64,000 bases of DNA from Eopsaltria australis (taxonomy: Eukaryota > Chordata > Aves > Passeriformes > Petroicidae): positions 62,001-126,000 of the forward strand of contig JAVTVJ010000660.1 of assembly GCA_034509425.1 (NCBI GenBank). The letters are read 5' to 3'. The position numbers and the translations under genes were made by a program. Shown here in pieces: positions 45,900-57,086 of the stretch. Position 1 is the first letter of the stretch. Each line of letters starts with the position of its first letter. The notes under the pieces are model-generated. The model was not told where the DNA came from. It made no database searches and saw only the letters and a list, made by a program, of their open reading frames with translations.

Positions 45900-48700
45900 G
45901 GCCCCCGGTGCTGCCGGAACGCCCCGGCCACACGCGGTGCTCCCGAGCCCCCCGGCTGTCCCCCACCTTCATGGGACACCGCAGCCCCGGAGGTGCCCTC
46001 GTCCCCACCCCTCCATCAACCCTCCAAGGGTACCCCAAGCCCTGCCAGCTCCTCCGGGTGTGTTACAGGAAACATCGCGCTGAAGAGTGAAAAATTGCCT
46101 CCTAGCTGGGGACACAGAGATGTGGGTTTGGAGGACACGGCGGCTGCTGGAACACGCAGAAATGTTCCACTTCGGGATGAAGGAAATAAGATTTTTGTCA
46201 AGAGCTGCCTCAAAATACCGCCCCCCCGAGATTAGAAATCAGCGCTGTTGTGATTAAACACCTCATCGCTGCTCACCTCTGCAGCGCCTGAGCCAAGACG
46301 GGCAAAAAAAAAAAAAAAAGAGTTGGGGACAGGTTTAAATTGGGACATCTCTGGGTGTTTTTATAAAGCGGTCATTTTTTACCAGGTTTGTGTTGTAATG
46401 AGCGCCTGCAGCTCCCAACTTGAACCCTGAGTCCCACATGTTGATCCAGCAAAACCCTCAGGGCCAGGCTGAAGGCAGCGCTGCGTTGGTGGGTGCTTTC
46501 TCACAGGTAATTTAGACACTGATGTCACCCATCAGAAATACAGGGTGAAAATTAAAGCTCACTTTAGAAAAGAAAAAAAAAATATGTTTTCATGGCTGTT
46601 AATTTTTCCCTCTCTAAAATAGCCCAGGTGAATCTTGCATTTTTTATTTTAAATATTCCCCTCCCGGCTTTAAATTTCCAAGCGTTTTAAATACTCATTT
46701 ACAAAACAAAATTAAAATATTGTGGGTTTGCAATATCAGGAAACCCCACAGCAGAATTCCATCAGGCCCCTGAGATAAAACTAAAGCCCTGAAAAATCCC
46801 AATGGCAGCAATGAGGGGGTTCAGCCTGGTCTGTCCTTGCGCTGCAAAAAAAGGTGAATTTATTTGTTTGCAGAGAGAAAAAAACCCAAAAATACATGGG
46901 AAGAAAGCATCAGAGTGTCTTAAAAGATGAAAGACATCTTCCAAATCACTGCTGTAGCAGTGCCAGACCCCTCGGCTCATTCTGCTTTCTGAGATGTCCC
47001 AAACCCTCCACCTGCCCGGTGCTGGGGTCTGCCCCGTTCACCCCATCCCTGTAACACAACCTGGAGGAAATCTGTTCCATAAATAATCCTGCTGGGCTTT
47101 GTGCCGCCTGCCAGGGGTACTGCTTGTTCCCCCTCGCCCTCCAGCTGGCCACACATGTCGTGCCCCAGCCCTGAGCCCAGCCCCGAAAGGACAGAGGGCC
47201 TTGGGGAAAGTCTGGAAGCAGGGAGCAAAGCCCTGCTGGCTGCCGAGCACCTCGTGTGAGGTGAGAGCAGCGCTCCTGAAAGAGAGAGAGAGAGAGAGGA
47301 AAAAAATTAAAATAAAGCAGGGGATATTTTTATTCATCCTTGTCTTCTGCTAAAAATAACCAGCGTTAATCTGCCTCGGGAGCGTGGGGAGAGGAGTCCC
47401 TCCACCTTGGCTGCACAGCGAGGAGCCACATCAGAGAATCTCTTGAGAACGGAGGAAATGGGTTTTCTCTTTTCTCTCGGTTTCCTTTCTTGTGTGGCAG
47501 CACAAAACGATGGTCCCGGGGCAGGGACGCTCCCCTTCCCAGGAGAGATCAAACCCATCCTTCCCCCCAGAACCCAGGTCACCCCTGCACATTTTGGGGA
47601 GCAAAGCAGCTTTTTTTTGCAGCCTGGCGATGTCGTGGCTTCACCCACCGCAGCCCGCGGGGTGTGCACCCTCCGAGGGCCCCTTTTGAGGCTGGCACGG
47701 GGGTGCAGCGTGGCAGGAGCCGGGTGCCGTGGTCGTGGGAAGCTCGGTGTTTACGGGAGGTGCAGCCAGGGGTTGCACAACAGGCGGCAGAGCACGGGAG
47801 AACACCGTGTCCTTGCCACCGGCTGTAGGTGCAGCTGCGCTGCCAGCAGGAATGGACGGACCGCGGGGACATGGGGACAGAGGGACACGGGGGGAGGGGG
47901 CAGGAGGGCAGGACCACTCTCTTAGCACGAAGAGCTCGACCCCGGGGATGCAGAGCAGCTGGAGAGCCGCTTTCTGTGTGAAACTCCCCCTGAAATCTTC
48001 CTGGGAGGGGTGCTGGGTGTAGTCGTGGAGTGACCGCCCAGACCCAGCCTGGGGCGATCCCTCTGAAATCCCTCTGTCCCCTCCCGAGGCTGCCACAGCC
48101 TCCCCCTCTCTGCTTCGACTCACGGCTCCCACCATGAATTTTTAGCAGCAGAGGGGCCAGCGCATCCCCAGCACATGTGGGGACCCCCAGAGCGGTCCCT
48201 GCCCTGTCACAGGCCTGATCCTGCCCTATCCCTGCAGTGTGGCCAGAGCCAATTCTTTCCCAGTACATTTCCAACCCATAAATTACCAGATCGTCAACCA
48301 AACCCTGGCCCCTGTTGCAAAAAGCCCCTCAAGCCAGCAGACAGGGGCACCTCCCTCCAGAGGCTTTCCTGGGCCCAGATCCATCCCTGCTTCCCCATCT
48401 TCCTCATGTCCAGACACCGGGGACAGCTTTTATCAGCGGAAAGCACACAAATATTTTCCCAGATGATTTCCCCTCTGAGGAAATAGGGAAAATCCTTGCC
48501 TTCCCCGGCTGGCAAGGAGCAGCAGAGAGGTGGACAGAGCCCAGGGCTCCCCCAGCCCTGCCGGAGATCCAGCCCCACACGAGCAAGGGCAGGATGCAGC
48601 AGCGGGGCCGGAGCAGGGAGGATAAATAAAGTCCGGCTCTGCCGTCCTGGCTTGTGGCCACTTCTAACACAAAGTACATTCCGGTCTGGACGTAACGAAC
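45900..48700. other. Intergenic stretch upstream of FKBP5
   Basis: No coding exon was recognised. A GA dinucleotide run lies at about 47280-47299, an A-run near 46304-46319, and 46550-46760 is AT-rich. Confidence 0.4.
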
Positions 48701-49330
48701 TGTACCAGCCTCCGCCGGGGAGGGCGGATGGCTGGGGGTGGCTGGGGCTCCGCGCCCGCCCCGCTCCAGCGGGGGTGTCCGGCTGGGGCTGCGAGCTGGC
48801 ACCGCTGCCCTGGGGTGACGCGGGGTTCAGTCCCCCCGAGGACGCTCAGCTGTGCGGAGGCTGTGCCCTGCCGTGGCGATGCTCCTGCCAGACGGATCTG
48901 AGACCCAAAAACTCCTGGAGATCCGCCGCGCGTACCTCAATGCTTGCGGGGCGCCCGGGGAGCCCCGGTTTGCGGGCACAGCCGGCAGGGATGGGCACAG
49001 AGCGCGACTCAGGACAGCGCTCCGGCATTTCCCGGGGCTGCGTCCCCGATCGCGGCTTCTCCAGCCCGGGAGCCGCTGCCCGGGAGCCCGGAGGAGCCGC
49101 CGGGGCCGGAGCGGGCCGTGCCCCTGCCGGGAGCTGCACCGGGCGGGCGCGGTGCCAGGCGCCCGGCGTGGGGACGCGATGTACCGGCCGCGGGAGCGCC
49201 GGGAACAGCCTGACTCAGCGCCGGCCCGCCGGGGGGGCACCCGGCCAGGGCCGCCCGGGGCCCGGCGAGCGGCTGGACCCGCCCGGGGCTCCTGGCTGGT
49301 GGGGTTCGGTGCCTCCAGCACCTCTCGGCA
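48700..49330. promoter_or_regulatory. Orphan CpG island
   Basis: High CpG density over about 0.6 kb with no recognised first exon. Frames of up to about 400 codons cross it but continue into a repeat and resemble no family I recognise. It could be the promoter of the plus-strand ARMC12-like locus 3.6 kb away, a distant alternative FKBP5 start, or an unknown transcript. Confidence 0.4.
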
Positions 49331-49620
49331 ATCCCCTCGGCATTCCCCCCAATATCTCCTCCAGCAAACAGCCCGGCACCCCCACAGGATCCCCCCCGGT
49401 ATCCCCCCCAATATCCCCCCCAGCATCCCCCCAGTTCCCCCCAGCATTCTCTCCAATATCCCCCCACCAGTGTTCCCTCTGGCACCCCCACAGGATCCCC
49501 CTCTGCTCCCCCCAGGTCCCCGGCATGCCCCCAATATCCCCCTCGTCCCCCTGGCCTCGACCCCTGCATGCCCCCCAGCATCACCCCCAAAACCCTTTCA
49601 GCGTCCCCCAGAGTGGATCC
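49330..49620 (+). repeat. Degenerate (ATATCCCCCC / AGCATCCCCCC)n repeat
   Basis: C-rich phrases separated by AATATC, AGCATC or CAGGATC recur over about 290 bp. On the minus strand this is a series of G-runs able to form G-quadruplexes, and the antisense frames read Gly-Gly-rich. Confidence 0.8.
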
Positions 49621-52600
49621 CCATCAATGTCATGGAGGGATCCCCCAGAATCCCCCCCTCTCACCCTCAGTCTGCTTCCCCAGCCCAGCTGTATGGCATT
49701 TCAGGGAATTTAATGCTAAAAATACTCCCTGAGGGGGAACCCAGCTGCAGGGAGCACTTCCCCTGTGTTCCGAAGCACCCAGCCTCGAGCTCTCCCCAGA
49801 GTGATGCAGCCCAACATCCCCTCCTTGCCCTCCCACCTCCCTGTATTGCACTAATTAATTCTTCCAGCAGCGCAAATTATTCAGGATGAGGATTTTTTCC
49901 TCTTGTGCCCTGGTGGAAAACATCAGGGTGGGGGTTTGTGGAGGTGTGTGGGGTGCCTGGATGTCTCCCAGGGCCACTTGCAGCCTCCACTACTGCCCCG
50001 AGCTCGGCAGACCTCAGCCTTCAGCTGCTATGGGGGGACATCTTCAAGAGACCCCACTTCCAGCCCCAAAACCAAACCTGAGGATGGAGGAAAGCCTGAG
50101 ATCCTCATGCCAGGTTTGGGAGCTCCTGGTCCTGTTATTTGCCTAGGACAGGTCCCTGTCCTTCAGTCGGATCCTTCCCCACTTCCAACTGCAGGGAAAA
50201 AAAAATCAGAGTGGGAAAACAGGAGCGTGTCTGACATGGTTCCCTCTGTCACAGGCAAAGGCAAAGCCAAAGCAGCCGTGAAAAATCATCAACAATTGGT
50301 TTTGGCAAGAAGAGGCAAACCAGAGCTTTCCATGAATTTATTTTTTTTTTCCTTTTTGCTAGAAAGGTTGCTTTTCTTCCAGAGTGAGCTTGAAGGATGG
50401 CTTCTGGCCAGCTTCATCCCAAAGCCATCTCCCTGGGACAGTGAAAACCTGGCCCAGATTTGGGAAAACCCTAAATCACAGGATGAGGCCCCCACATCCC
50501 TGGGGTCTGCACCCCACTGTGCCCCATGACCTGGAGCTGCCATGGGGGTTTTGCTGCTGCAGGCACAGCTTGAGGTGTCCCAGGTCAGCAGAGGGTGGTG
50601 GGGGCAGGCTGGGGCATCTCCCCGAGGATTTGGGATTCCCCAAGTCCCTGCTGCTGGCTGGGGTGTCCCACACCCTGCAAGGATGTGCTTCATAATCCTT
50701 GCAGCTCCTTCCTTCACCCCAAAGCCACTTTGGCCAAGGGGCACCCTGAGAGGGGCTACTGCCCCCCTGAGCTGCACCAGCCACAGCCTTGCCATGTCCT
50801 GACCACCACTGGGGAGAGAAGGCTTGTGGGGGGAACAAATCCCAGAGCCAACAGCACCAGGCAGCCCCAAACACCTCTGTGAACCCCCAAACACCTCTGT
50901 GCACTCCTGGATGTCTCTGGGCAGCTCCTCAGGCAGCCCAGGCCTGCCCCAGAGCATCCCCTGTGCCCCCCAACCCAAACCCCAGGAGCCCCTGTGATCC
51001 TGCTGCAGGATCAGCCCCACCATCACCCCAGTCTGCGGCGAACTGGGCTGTGCTGTGTGTGGGGACATGGAATTAGGTCGTGCCTGGGGTCTTCTCCCCC
51101 CACAAAATCACTGCCCTGAGCTGCAGCTGCAGGGCTGCTGCCTGTCCCTTCCACCGTGGGGGCCAGGGGCAGCTCAGCCCCCCCAAAAATCACAATCACC
51201 CCCCCTGGGGCTGGCAGCGTCTCTGCCCCAGGGTGAAGGCTGCAGGAGCACACACCCAGCGCCCTGCCCCAGGCACACACAGAGTTTTTTCCTTTGCCAG
51301 GCTGCGAGTGGGGCGACTTTGCTGGGGTTGCCTGCAAAGCTGGGCATTGGGTGGGCACCCCACTGGAGCTGCAGCAAATTGGGGGTGCAGGGACGCCCTG
51401 GAACGGGCAGAGAAGGAGTTTCAGTGCATCTGCGCAGAAATTAAAAAGAAGCGAAGAAGGAGAAAAAGAAGAAGAGGAAAAGGCGGTGCTTGGGGGCAAG
51501 AAAAAGGGTTAAAGCAGTGCAGAGGAGGAGAGGTGAAGGCCGAGGGCTGGCGGAAAGGGGGGAGAGGCGGGGAGAGGTTGGGGAGCGAGAGCTGAGTGAG
51601 AACATCCTGTACCCTCGGGGAACAGCGGCCGGGGCGGGCGGGGGGGTGAGGGGGGCACTGGGGCACAGGGGGGATGCTCCACACAGCGCCCTGGCAAGCG
51701 GGGCACCCCTTGGGTGACCGGGAGGGGATGGCCTTGGACAGTGGGGGGCAATCCTGGTGTCGGGGTGAGGCTGGGGAGGGTCTCGGGCTGCTCTGCGCTC
51801 CAACATCCCTTCAGTGTCGCATTCCTCGCTGCTTTTTAACCAAGCAGGGAGACCCCTGTGCAGGGCAGGGGAGGAGGAAGGGGCACCCCAATGCCTGTAC
51901 CCCTGCATCCCCCGTCCCCCGGGTCTCCCCACGGGGAACCTCGCTGCAGCAGAGCCTGCCTGCGCAAGGATGCGCTGCTCACCCCGCGCTTTGCAGCTGC
52001 GGCTGCCCCCACCCTGCCGGAGGGTCCCCCTGTCCCCAGGGCTGGCAGCACCCCACACGCGCCAGGGGCCCCTTCCTGTGTTTGTTAAGACGCCGTGAGT
52101 CAGGCGTCTGGTTTTCGGTTTAAGCCAATATTTACCAGCCGAGAGCTGCCAAAATAAAGCTGCGGCTTCACCAGTAAATATAGGGCTGAGATGGGGCGGG
52201 GGCTGGGGGGGGCATTGATGGGTCCCTCATCTCAGCACAGCCACTCCCTTCCCACCTCTCGGGTGCCCCCATCCTCCTTCTGCCAGCGTGGGGACACCAC
52301 AGAAATGGGAACACCACAAAGTGCCCCCATTAATCACACCAGGGATTAGCCCAGCCTGCCCCCCCTACCCCCCAATATCATCCCACTCCTTCCAGGGGGA
52401 TCCCCACTGCAGGACTCAAAGGGTGCCAGGGTTGGGTGCATTTCAGAGACCCCCGAGGCTGTGCTGGCCCTGGGTTGGGGGTCCCTGCTGGGCCGGGGTC
52501 CCGGGCTGTGGCACGGTGCCGCTGCCCTCTGCCGGTGCCGGCACGGCCGGGGCTGGGCGTTGCTCACATCCTGCCCCTGCCAAGAACACAAAACCTCGGA

Positions 52601-52715
52601 CGGGGCCGGCCCTGGGCAGGCAGGGCTCGTAGGATCCGCGGTGTGTCCCGGGAAATGCCAGCCTCTCTCTCCTTGGTGCTGCCACTGGCGTGGAGCAGCG
52701 TGTGGGGACGAGGAG
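49620..52715. other. Intergenic stretch before the ARMC12-like exons
   Basis: No convincing coding exon was found. The missing 5' exons of the ARMC12-like locus should lie here if they exist; none was recognised. A short purine-rich, Lys/Arg-coding stretch lies at about 51435-51490. Confidence 0.35.
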
Positions 52716-52717
52716 CC

Positions 52718-52891
52718 CTGTGTCCCATGTGCCCCTCACCCTGTGTCCCATGTCCCCCTCACCCCGTGTCCCTCTCACCCTGTGTCCCATGTCCCCCTCA
52801 CCCCGTGCCCCGTGTCCCCCTCACCCCGTGCCCCGTGTCCCCCTCACCCCGTGCCCCGTGTCCCCCTCACCCCGTGCCCCGTGTCCCCTCC
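52718..52891 (+). repeat. 23-bp minisatellite (CCCCGTG-CCCCGTG-TCCCCCTCA)
   Basis: Four near-identical 23-bp units follow more diverged CCCTCACCCTGTGTCCCATG units, ending 88 bp before the first ARMC12-like exon. Confidence 0.95.
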
Positions 52892-52978
52892 CCTCTCTCT
52901 GCCTGGGGCTGGCTGGCTGCTGCAGCAGAGGGGCTGCTGTCTCTGTCCCCGTCCCCATTTACCCTCATCCTGCACCAG

Positions 52979-54010
52979 TGAGGACATTGACCTGGTGGCC
53001 TCTTGCCAGGACCACCCTGACAATGACAACAAGACCCTCCAGACTTTCACCACCACCCACAAGTTTCAAACTAAAAGCCAGGTCAGAATTTTCTCCTCTT
53101 GCAGCTCCTCTGAGCCAGACTTGCAGGGGCCAGCAGGTCCCCAAATTGCCCCCCATGTTCCCCTTCAACAATGGGGACTCCCCCCAGCTGTGCCACCCTC
53201 CCAGATGTGTCTCTGGTGTTTCTGTAGGTGCAGATCCTCAAGCTGCCAGTCACCCTTGTCCTGAAATGGTTTCCTGCAGCACCTCCTCAGCTGCCAGGGG
53301 TGGCCCCCAATCTTTGTGGCCTCCCCATGTGGTGCAGAGCCCTCGGGGCAGTGGGGACTGGTGCAGTGGGTGCCTGGTTCTTGCTCTGCCCCAAGGATAG
53401 AAAAACATGGGGTGAAGTCTGCACTGGAGAAGCCTCTCTGATGATCCCCTCATCTCCTGCTGCTTCCCCAGCTCTGCCAGACAGGTGCCTCCTCTTCCTC
53501 ACCCTGCTGTGGTACATCTGTGCTCCCTGATGCCCAAAATCCTGACCCTGAGCTGGGCATCACACCCTGCATCCCACCCTGCCCGGGGCACAGCGCTGCC
53601 AGGGCAGGGCTGAGGGGTTTGGGACCTTGCTGCTTCCAGCTCTGTCACTCTCCAGGTCCATCCCGAATTCCCAAATCTCCTGCACATCTTGCAGCCTGAG
53701 CGGGTGCTCTGCAAGGTGCTGGTGGAGGCGCTGCACGGGGGGCACCCATGGCACACACAGGTGCTGCTGCTGCACAGGGTCCTTTGCAGGGGGGGCTCCA
53801 CCTGGCTGAGCCACATCTGCCCTCCCTGAGGAGGAGGAGGCCCAGCTCCCAGCTGGAATGGTCACCCAGAGCCTGCAGTGTGGGGATACAGAGGTGGACA
53901 CAACCACCAAGCACCCTGAGCACACCAACACCACCTGCAAGTCCCTCTTCTCTGGCACCAAACCTTTTCTGTGGAATGTTTACAACCAGAGCAGCCACAG
54001 CAGGAAATAA
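52979..54010 (+). pseudogene. ARMC12: ARMC12-like exon cluster, diverged and frame-broken
   Basis: Human ARMC12, an armadillo-repeat protein of sperm mitochondria, lies on the plus strand between FKBP5 and CLPS, exactly here. Pieces recalled as similar: exon 52979-53081 (acceptor CACCAG, donor CAG|GTCAGA; EDIDLVASCQDHPDNDNKTL); exon from 53228 (TTCTGTAG acceptor; VQILKLPVTL); possibly an exon from 53472 (LMPKILTL); exon from 53656 (CTCCAG acceptor; VHPEFPNLL and VLCKVLVEAL); and a tail ending at TAA 54008-54010 (ALPEEEEAQLPAGMVTQSLQ). The 53656 frame stops at 53827-53829, whereas the tail is in another frame, so one shift near 53812-53816 is needed. N-terminal exons were not found. It may be a decayed gene, a very fast-evolving one, or contain a sequence error. 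Identity rests on remembered homology plus synteny. Confidence 0.45.
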
Positions 54011-54281
54011 ACCAAGGCAAGCACAACCCAAGCAACTCCCTCAGATTGCTCCATCTTCCCCTGCCCTGCACCCCCTTCTTAAAACTGCCCTTGAGCAGAG
54101 CTCAGCCCATGGCTTGCTGCTGGCCTAGCCCAGATTATTGTGTGATTGCACACACATACAGCTAAAGCCATCATGTCCAGGTGGCTTTTTCCAGGACCTT
54201 TTGGGCCCTGCTGTCCCCATCCTGGGCCGGGGGGGCTGGGTTGAGTGAAAACGCTGCCCTGCAACTTGGCAGAAGCTGCTA

Positions 54282-54287
54282 TTTACT
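54282..54287 (-). terminator. CLPS: Candidate CLPS poly(A) signal (AGTAAA variant)
   Basis: AGTAAA on the minus strand, about 90 nt after the CLPS stop. No AATAAA was seen closer. Confidence 0.35.
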
Positions 54288-54376
54288 CAAATTCTCCCAC
54301 AGCCAGACCCAGGAATCTCTGGAGAGGGGGAAGGACAGGGTGGCAGGGGCAGCACAGAGGGACACAGGGGGTCTCT

Positions 54377-55305
54377 TCACCGCCGCCTGGAGGAGTCCTG
54401 GGGGTCCGTGCAGAGGCCGAAGTCGCTGTTGGTGATGGAGCCCACGATGGTTTTATCAGCGTCACAGGTCAAGCCTCTCTCACAGGGACATTTGTAGTAG
54501 ACCCCATAGATGCTCTGCAGGGAACAAGGACTCAGTGCAGTGAGGGGGACAGGGCCCCCATCCCTGGGAGCAGGGAGCACCTACCTTTGGGGAGCACTCC
54601 TGGAACTCAACTGCCTTCGGAGCACAGCGGGCCAGGCTCAGCCCGTTGACCCGGTGGCAGCAGCCGCTCTTGCACTGGGCACTCTGCAGGCACAGCTCCC
54701 CGATATCCTGCAGCACAAGGCAGGGCCTGAGCACCAGGTCCCCCTCTGTTCCCCTCCAATCTCCCCCTAGCTCTGAGCCTGAGGGGTTTGGGTGGGTGTT
54801 GAACAGCAGCTCTGCCTTTGGGCTGAGGCTCAGCAGCACTGCCCGTGTGCCCCAGCCTCCCACTCTGCAGCATCTCCTCAGCCTGGCCCAAAACACCACC
54901 CACCACAATGGTGTTTTTTGCTGGACTCATGGGAGTAGGGCTGAGACACCACAGGGAAAGCATCTTCTCTCCCCTGCTCTGTGAGCCACCCAGGGTGGGG
55001 GTCCTGGCTGGCTCAGGCAGCTGAGAGCTTCAATCTGATCCCCTTTCTGTCTTCCCTATCCCTTTATCAAGCTGATTTCTCAGTCTCCAAGACCCCTCAC
55101 AACAGCAGAAAACCCAGAAGACTCCCAGAAAACTCAGAAAACTCCAACTGCGTGTCCCTTGCAGCAGTTGGAGCATCCTGTGCCGAGGACAGGGTCGGTC
55201 TCCTCTTACCAAGTTGAAGATGAGCCCTCGCTCATCCTGTGCTGCCAGGGCTGGGGCCAGCAGCAGCAGGGCCAGGAGCAGGCAGGCAGGCAGCACCTTG
55301 GCCAT
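54377..55305 (-). CDS. CLPS: Colipase, pancreatic lipase cofactor (3 exons, complete)
   Basis: Colipase is a secreted pancreatic protein that anchors lipase on bile-salt-coated fat droplets. Exons (minus): 55305-55210, 54707-54585, 54514-54377; all GT-AG and phase 0, giving 118 residues (human 112). Residues 1-21 form a Leu/Ala-rich signal peptide (LLLALLLLAPALA). The next residues, AQDER, occupy the place of the enterostatin activation peptide, and trypsin would cut after Arg before GLIFNL. The mature part has ten cysteines for five disulfides, in GELCLQSAQCKSGCC and YYKCPCERGLTC contexts. The three-exon layout and the position next to LHFPL5 match mammals. A TATA box lies upstream at 55346-55352. 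Confidence 0.96.
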
Positions 55306-55339
55306 GGTGGGCTCAGCTGTGGCTCTGCCACGGGGCCAG

Positions 55340-55372
55340 CAGGTGTTTTATAGCCACTATCTCCATCAGCTG
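55340..55372 (-). promoter_or_regulatory. CLPS: CLPS promoter: TATA box and E-boxes
   Basis: TATAAAA on the minus strand at 55346-55352, about 41 nt upstream of the ATG, flanked by E-boxes CACCTG (55340-55345) and CAGCTG (55367-55372). This fits an acinar-type promoter where bHLH factors act; the factor is inferred. Confidence 0.55.
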
Positions 55373-55374
55373 AC

Positions 55375-56835
55375 GTGGCTGCTCCTATCACACCTCACCC
55401 CGTGGCACTGGGGCACTGCTGCACTGCCCAGGGCCAGGAAACAGCCATGCCTGGGCAGCCAGTGCTACCAGGTCCTGTTCCCAGGGGACTGTCACCCACT
55501 GGCGATGTCAACCTGCCCTTGGGCAGCTCCTTTGGCCAAAGGGAACACAAAATAATGGCACTTCTGTGCTTCTGGTCTTTTCTCCTCTGCTTCCCCGTGG
55601 CAGCAGAGAGCTGTGGAGCTGGGGTTCTCTGGAATGCCCTCCTCGCTGGGTGCTGCTGATGGGTTCATTGGCAAAGGGAGCTCTGGTTGCCATGGCAGGA
55701 GCTCTGCTCCATGGGAAAGCCACCAGATCCTCCATCACTCAAACGGGATCATGGACACCAGAAACCCGCTGGAGAAAACTCCTATTGTGCAGGACAGCAC
55801 AGCCCCTGTGAGGATCCAGAGCCCACCCAGCTCCCCAGCCCAAGGGGCAGCTCCTCAGCCTGCCCTGCCAAATACTGGCTCTGTGTTCCAGTGCTTGGGG
55901 GGGTGTGGCTGATGGAAGGAAAGTAGGTCTGGGAACGGCACAGCTTTTCACGGCCACAGTGCCTTGGCTGTTCTTGGATGTGATTAATGGCCACACAGCC
56001 CTGGCCTTTGACAGGCACAGGGGTGATGCTGAGGCTGGCACTGGCTGTGGGGTGGCTGTCACACTGTCACGTGGCACCAGTCCCCACGACAGGAGCTGTA
56101 CCTGTGTGGTCACTCAGGATCCAGGGCAGATGTGGCTCCTGGAGAGAGGTCCCAAGGTGGCCCCAAGTGCCTGCAGCCCTCTGGGGCTGCCCGTGCTCCT
56201 CTGGCAGCAGGACACGAGGCTTGGGCAGAGAGCTGGCCCTGCCCAGGTGCTGGCAGGATGAGCCATTTCTCTTCCTGAAGTGGAGCTGTGGGGATGTCCC
56301 CTCCCTGCCTGCAGCCCCCCAGCCCAGCGATGCTGCCTCTTGTGCTCCCTACCAGTGTGGAAAGGCCCTGGTGACACCGGCTGGGAGGGCAGAGGGAGGC
56401 AGCAGGAGGGACACAGAATCTGGGACACATCCCAGGGCACGCAGCAGAGCCCAGTGGGATCCTGAGGGTCGTGACACAGCCCCTGGCACATTCTGGGGGT
56501 CAAGACACACCCTGGGTCTCATCCCAACACGCATCCTGGGGCGTGTGGCACACACTGGGACACGCCCAGGGGTGCACGGTGCAGCCCTGACACATCCTGA
56601 CACATCCCGGGCGTGCATGGCACAGCCAGGGCACACGGCACGTTACTGGGGGCACTGCAGGGCACAGCCCAGGGGCACAGGGTGCATTCCAGGGCAGCTC
56701 AGGGGGTGCACATTGCGGATATCTGGGTTATCCCAGGCTGCGTTTTAGGTGATACGAAGGGTGCATCCCTAGAGAGCATCCCAGGGACACAGGGCACATC
56801 CTCGGAGCTCGTTCAGGGAGCATCCCAGGAGCGCA
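55375..56835. other. CLPS-LHFPL5 spacer with a degenerate repeat
   Basis: No exon was recognised. From about 56400 to 56830 phrases such as GGCACAGGGTGCATCCCAGG and GACACATCC recur irregularly, a decayed minisatellite that keeps long shadow frames open. Confidence 0.45.
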
Positions 56836-56839
56836 TCCC

Positions 56840-57086
56840 GAAAGGCACCGCCCTTCTCGGCTGCGGGAGCGGGGTCGCGCCGGCTCCTCCCGTGTCCCCC
56901 CCGGCTCGGCGGGGGTGGGAGGAGGTCTCGCCGCCGCCCCCCGGGGCGGTCCCGCCGCTGCCGGAGCCTCCCGCCGCCCCCGCCGCCGCCGGGCGGGGCC
57001 GCACCGAGCGCCCCGGGAGCGGGGCCGGGGCCGGGAGCGGGGCCGGGGCCGGGAGCGGGAGCGGGGCCGGGGCCGCTGCCCCCGCC
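56840..57086 (+). promoter_or_regulatory. LHFPL5: LHFPL5 CpG-island promoter and 5' UTR
   Basis: The CpG island ends in tandem GGGAGCGGGGCCGGGGCC units at about 57014-57075, directly before ATG. The G-runs could form a G-quadruplex in the leader. The transcription start is not determined. Confidence 0.55.

Noticed and set aside
45443..46083. Frames of up to 193 codons over the GGGACA array
   Set aside because: A six-base unit keeps several frames open automatically; no gene content.
48496..49889. Frames of 345 and 405 codons on the plus strand and 193-235 codons on the minus strand
   Set aside because: They traverse the CpG island and the C-rich repeat with low-complexity translations and no recognised domain; two different frames are equally long.
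52718..52891. Regularly spaced repeats resembling a CRISPR array
   Set aside because: Vertebrate minisatellite: contiguous 23-bp units without spacers and no cas genes.
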